The notes beneath the pieces are model-generated. The model was not told where the DNA came from. It worked only from the letters and a program-made list of their open reading frames with translations, and searched no databases. A stretch of DNA of 25,237 nt, from contig JAVBKV010000028.1 in NCBI GenBank assembly GCA_031553885.1, positions 1 through 25,237 of the forward strand, read 5' to 3'. Numbering within the stretch: position 1 is the stretch's first letter; each line of letters begins with the position of its first letter. The position numbers and the translations under genes are program-made. Source of the DNA: JAVBKV01 sp031553885. GTDB taxonomy: Bacteria; Bacteroidota; Bacteroidia; Bacteroidales; Azobacteroidaceae. Positions 22,925 to 25,237 of this stretch are shown here, piece after piece.

Positions 22925-25015
22925 ATGTTATCAATTTATCAAAACTCAAATGCAGATAATTACGAAAGTATTAAAGCCGGCTTTATTGTTCGCACGGCGG
23001 AATACGAAACAATTATTGCGTCATTAAAAAACAGGAAGTCTGGTGATTCTATCCAACATGAACTTATCCTGGGAAGGCGTGGCAGTGGAAAATCGACGTT
23101 ACTCAAACGCATTGAAGTTGAAATAGCTGAAAATAAAAAATTAAATGCCAAATATATTCCCGTGAATTTAGCGGAAGAACAGGCGGGAATTTATCGTTTG
23201 ATGGATTTGTGGGAACAGGTTTTGCAGGAACTATATTGTAGAAGCAATGAAAAGTATGAGATAAAGAATTTTTTCGAATTTACTGGCGAACAAGCTTATA
23301 CACGCTATCTGTATAGTGAAATCCACCGCTTTTGTGAGACTAAAAAGAAAAAAGTCGTATTACTTCTGGATAATTTCGACAGGATTGTCGGTAATTTTTC
23401 CGATGACGGTAACTTGCTACGAGAAATACTTATCAATTACCAGGATCTTGTGCTAATTGCTGCAAGCACTCAAATGGGTGAGCACTTTTGGAATTATGAC
23501 CAACCTTTCTACGAATTTTTTCGCCGTCATCGGTTAGAGGAATTGAACAGCGAGGAAACGTTTTGCCTGCTCAATCATTGGAGTCATTCGTTGGATTTTG
23601 ACGAAAAGGGAAGGATGAAAATTGACGATTTCTTGAAAAAACATACAGGAAAAGTGGAAAACATCCGGTTACTTACCGATGGATTACCCAGAACAATGTT
23701 GTTGTTTTTAAAACTGGTGTTACAAACCGAAAATCCGATGGAGGTCGATTATTTGAAAAAAATAATGGATGAAGTTACACCCTTATATCAGGAGAGGTTA
23801 CTCAATCAGACTCCACCAATGCGAAAAATAATACTTGAGATGGCCTTTATGTGGGAAGCTGTTCCGACAAAAGAAATTGCAGAGCAATGCCGGATGGAAA
23901 GTAAACTAGTAGCTGCCAACCTCAAAACGTTAACAGATCGGAATGTAGTAGAAACCATTGCTACTGATAAGCGAAATAACCTGTACCGAATTTCCGAACG
24001 TTTTTTTAATATGTGGCTGCTCGTTACGCAAGGCAATCCTGAACAAAAACGCAAAGCCCGCTGGATGAGTGATTTTTTGGAAAACTGGTACGACAAGCAG
24101 GAACTACAAACTATTGCACAACAACACATTGAAAATTTAAAGGCATGTAAACTTACAGGAGAAAAAGCGCTTGTACTTAGTAAAGGATTGAGTCAAAGCA
24201 GGTATATAAGCACTCGCTCCCGGGATGAAATAATAGATCTCACAAAAGCACAATTAAGAAAATCTCTTGATAATTATGTGCTACAGTTACCAGAACCAAT
24301 AAGAGAAATTAGTAAAAAAATTGATGCTCTTGAAAAAATAAATCCACAAAAAGCCATTGATCTTATAAATTCAATTGAAAATGAAGAGGATGGCTGGAAG
24401 GAAAATAACTTAGGTGTTATTTATGAAAATCAGGAAAAGTTCGATTTAGCTGAAAAATATTATTTGCTTGCGATTGAAAAAGGAGATGCTAGAGCCATGT
24501 TCAATTTAGGGCTTTTATATAGCAATCAGGAGAAGTTTGATTCAGCCAAAAAATATTATTTGCTCGCAATTGAAAAAGGAGATGCTAGAGCCATGTTCAA
24601 TTTGTCTTTGATATATTATTTTCAAAACAAGAACAAAGAGCAAGCAAGGCCGTATATTAGCAAATACGAAGGCAAAGAGGTTGGTAAAATTATTATAGAA
24701 ATATGGGCTGGTGTGTTTAATGCGGTGGAAGAAAGAGCTGTAGCCGTATGTAATAAAAGCAAAGAAAATGTGTTTTTTATAGAGCGCTTACTTATTCATC
24801 ATCAAAAGAGTTTAGTAGATAAACTATTTCACCATCCTGAATTCGGCAAACGTTTGCAGGAACAATATACAGTATTGTATTATGTAACTCAGATACTAAA
24901 TGGCAAGGAGAACGAGAACAACTTGATGCTACGCATTCCTCCTGAACTGCAAAGTACGGTAAACGATGTTTTGCAAAAAATAAAAGATAAACAAATTTCT
25001 TATGAAAAGGGCTAA
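22925..25015 (+). CDS. STAND-like ATPase with winged helix and TPR/Sel1-type repeats (cassette gene 2)
   Basis: A 696-residue cytoplasmic protein. The ATPase domain (about 15-270) has Walker A GRRGSGKST (50-58), Walker B VVLLLDNFD (144-152), a sensor strand LVLIAASTQ (175-183) and a GxP-like motif TDGLPRTMLL (251-260), the layout of STAND-type switch ATPases. About 295-365 looks like a winged helix (PTKEIAEQCRMESKLVAANL). About 490-580 carries short helical repeats with a 32-residue period: NLGVIYENQEKFDLAEKYY, then NLGLLYSNQEKFDSAKKYY. The last 115 residues are unassigned. The repeats resemble TPR or Sel1 units but have a shorter period. STAND proteins often sense a ligand through C-terminal repeats, and this layout suggests a sensor partner of gene 1. 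No known effector domain is seen. Confidence 0.82.
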   Translation: MLSIYQNSNADNYESIKAGFIVRTAEYETIIASLKNRKSGDSIQHELILGRRGSGKSTLLKRIEVEIAENKKLNAKYIPVNLAEEQAGIYRLMDLWEQVLQELYCRSNEKYEIKNFFEFTGEQAYTRYLYSEIHRFCETKKKKVVLLLDNFDRIVGNFSDDGNLLREILINYQDLVLIAASTQMGEHFWNYDQPFYEFFRRHRLEELNSEETFCLLNHWSHSLDFDEKGRMKIDDFLKKHTGKVENIRLLTDGLPRTMLLFLKLVLQTENPMEVDYLKKIMDEVTPLYQERLLNQTPPMRKIILEMAFMWEAVPTKEIAEQCRMESKLVAANLKTLTDRNVVETIATDKRNNLYRISERFFNMWLLVTQGNPEQKRKARWMSDFLENWYDKQELQTIAQQHIENLKACKLTGEKALVLSKGLSQSRYISTRSRDEIIDLTKAQLRKSLDNYVLQLPEPIREISKKIDALEKINPQKAIDLINSIENEEDGWKENNLGVIYENQEKFDLAEKYYLLAIEKGDARAMFNLGLLYSNQEKFDSAKKYYLLAIEKGDARAMFNLSLIYYFQNKNKEQARPYISKYEGKEVGKIIIEIWAGVFNAVEERAVAVCNKSKENVFFIERLLIHHQKSLVDKLFHHPEFGKRLQEQYTVLYYVTQILNGKENENNLMLRIPPELQSTVNDVLQKIKDKQISYEKG
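24473..24603 (+). repeat. Near-identical internal duplication in the TPR/Sel1 repeats
   Basis: A 35-nt stretch (24473-24507, encoding IEKGDARAMFNL with its first and last codons in part) recurs exactly at 24569-24603, a step of 96 nt or 32 codons. The rest of the two units is similar but diverged. Identity at DNA level in one half points to recent duplication or gene conversion between repeat units. Confidence 0.85.
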
Positions 25016-25072
25016 TTTAGCCAATACTTATTTCGATTTCTCCCAACATTGCTGTTTTCCGTGAGCTTTTTA

Positions 25073-25140
25073 TATATTTGTAACAATTAATACCTGCTAA
25101 GTACGTGATATAAATTAGTTTCTATTATTTATTACCTTTG
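25073..25140 (+). promoter_or_regulatory. Two TAnnTTTG elements before the IS630-type transposase
   Basis: TATATTTG at 25073-25080 and TACCTTTG at 25133-25140 both match the -7 consensus. The second ends 8 nt before the ATG at 25149, close for a promoter, so the first may be the one used. The left end of the insertion element should lie in 25016-25130, but without the right end its inverted repeat cannot be set. Confidence 0.4.
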
Positions 25141-25148
25141 CACCCATT

Positions 25149-25237
25149 ATGGGACGAGTTAATACTCCAGTTCTAACATCAGCACAGCGCCAAGCGTTGG
25201 AATTGGGATTAAAACAAGGCGCAAGCCACTGTTTCCG
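25149..25237 (+). CDS. IS630-family transposase, N-terminal fragment cut by window edge
   Basis: The frame from this ATG reads MGRVNTPVLTSAQRQALELG and goes on LKQGASHCFR to the window end without a stop. This start, up to the HCFR segment, matches my recollection of the N-terminus of IS630-family transposases of Bacteroidota, which continues into a helix-turn-helix. Only 29 codons are present, so the catalytic DDE domain and integrity cannot be judged. It lies about 130 nt after the two-ATPase cassette. Confidence 0.7.
   Translation, partial: MGRVNTPVLTSAQRQALELGLKQGASHCF

Overview
The window reads as chromosomal DNA of a member of the Bacteroidota, most likely the order Bacteroidales. The evidence is the repeated promoter element TAnnTTTG, in places with a TTTG box about 20 nt upstream, and the lack of Shine-Dalgarno sequences before most starts. 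Lineage-typical families also point there: a DUF4831 protein, a type IX secretion (T9SS) plug-domain protein, a cargo protein with a T9SS type A sorting domain, and a GH92 lipoprotein. A genus such as Odoribacter or Butyricimonas is possible, but I cannot establish it from this sequence.

Layout. Positions 1-260 hold the probable start of an off-window minus-strand gene and a terminator-like hairpin. Positions 260-5625 form a tight minus-strand operon, read hpt, adk, obg, L-cysteine desulfidase-like gene, AlkZ-like glycosylase, outer-membrane protein, with gaps of a few bases or an ATGA overlap. A divergent promoter region (5626-5719) serves hpt and the plus-strand nnr repair enzyme. After nnr comes a secreted DUF4831 protein. 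Next is a sulfur-handling operon: an 812-residue fusion of CoA-disulfide reductase, rhodanese, TusA and DsrE-like domains, then a MarR regulator. A palindrome abuts the promoter of that operon. The regulator runs convergently into a T9SS plug-like gene. A YqiJ/NfeD-like membrane protein and flotillin follow, then a long REP-like hairpin and rmuC. Positions 16097-21331 carry surface and carbohydrate genes: a kelch-like T9SS cargo, a GH5 glycosidase, a WbuC-type cupin, and a GH92 lipoprotein with a LacI-type palindrome just upstream of its start.

From about 21600 to the end the DNA is clearly more AT-rich: sample 60-nt lines have 15 G+C, against 28 in a flotillin line. It contains a two-gene cassette of P-loop ATPases, the second STAND-like with short TPR/Sel1-type repeats. 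A strong promoter and 28-nt tandem repeats precede it. The start of an IS630-family transposase follows at the window edge. This is the accessory part of the window and the best candidate for an uncharacterised system, possibly defence or conflict related. No effector domain is visible, so that role is inference.

No tRNA, rRNA or CRISPR array was recognised.
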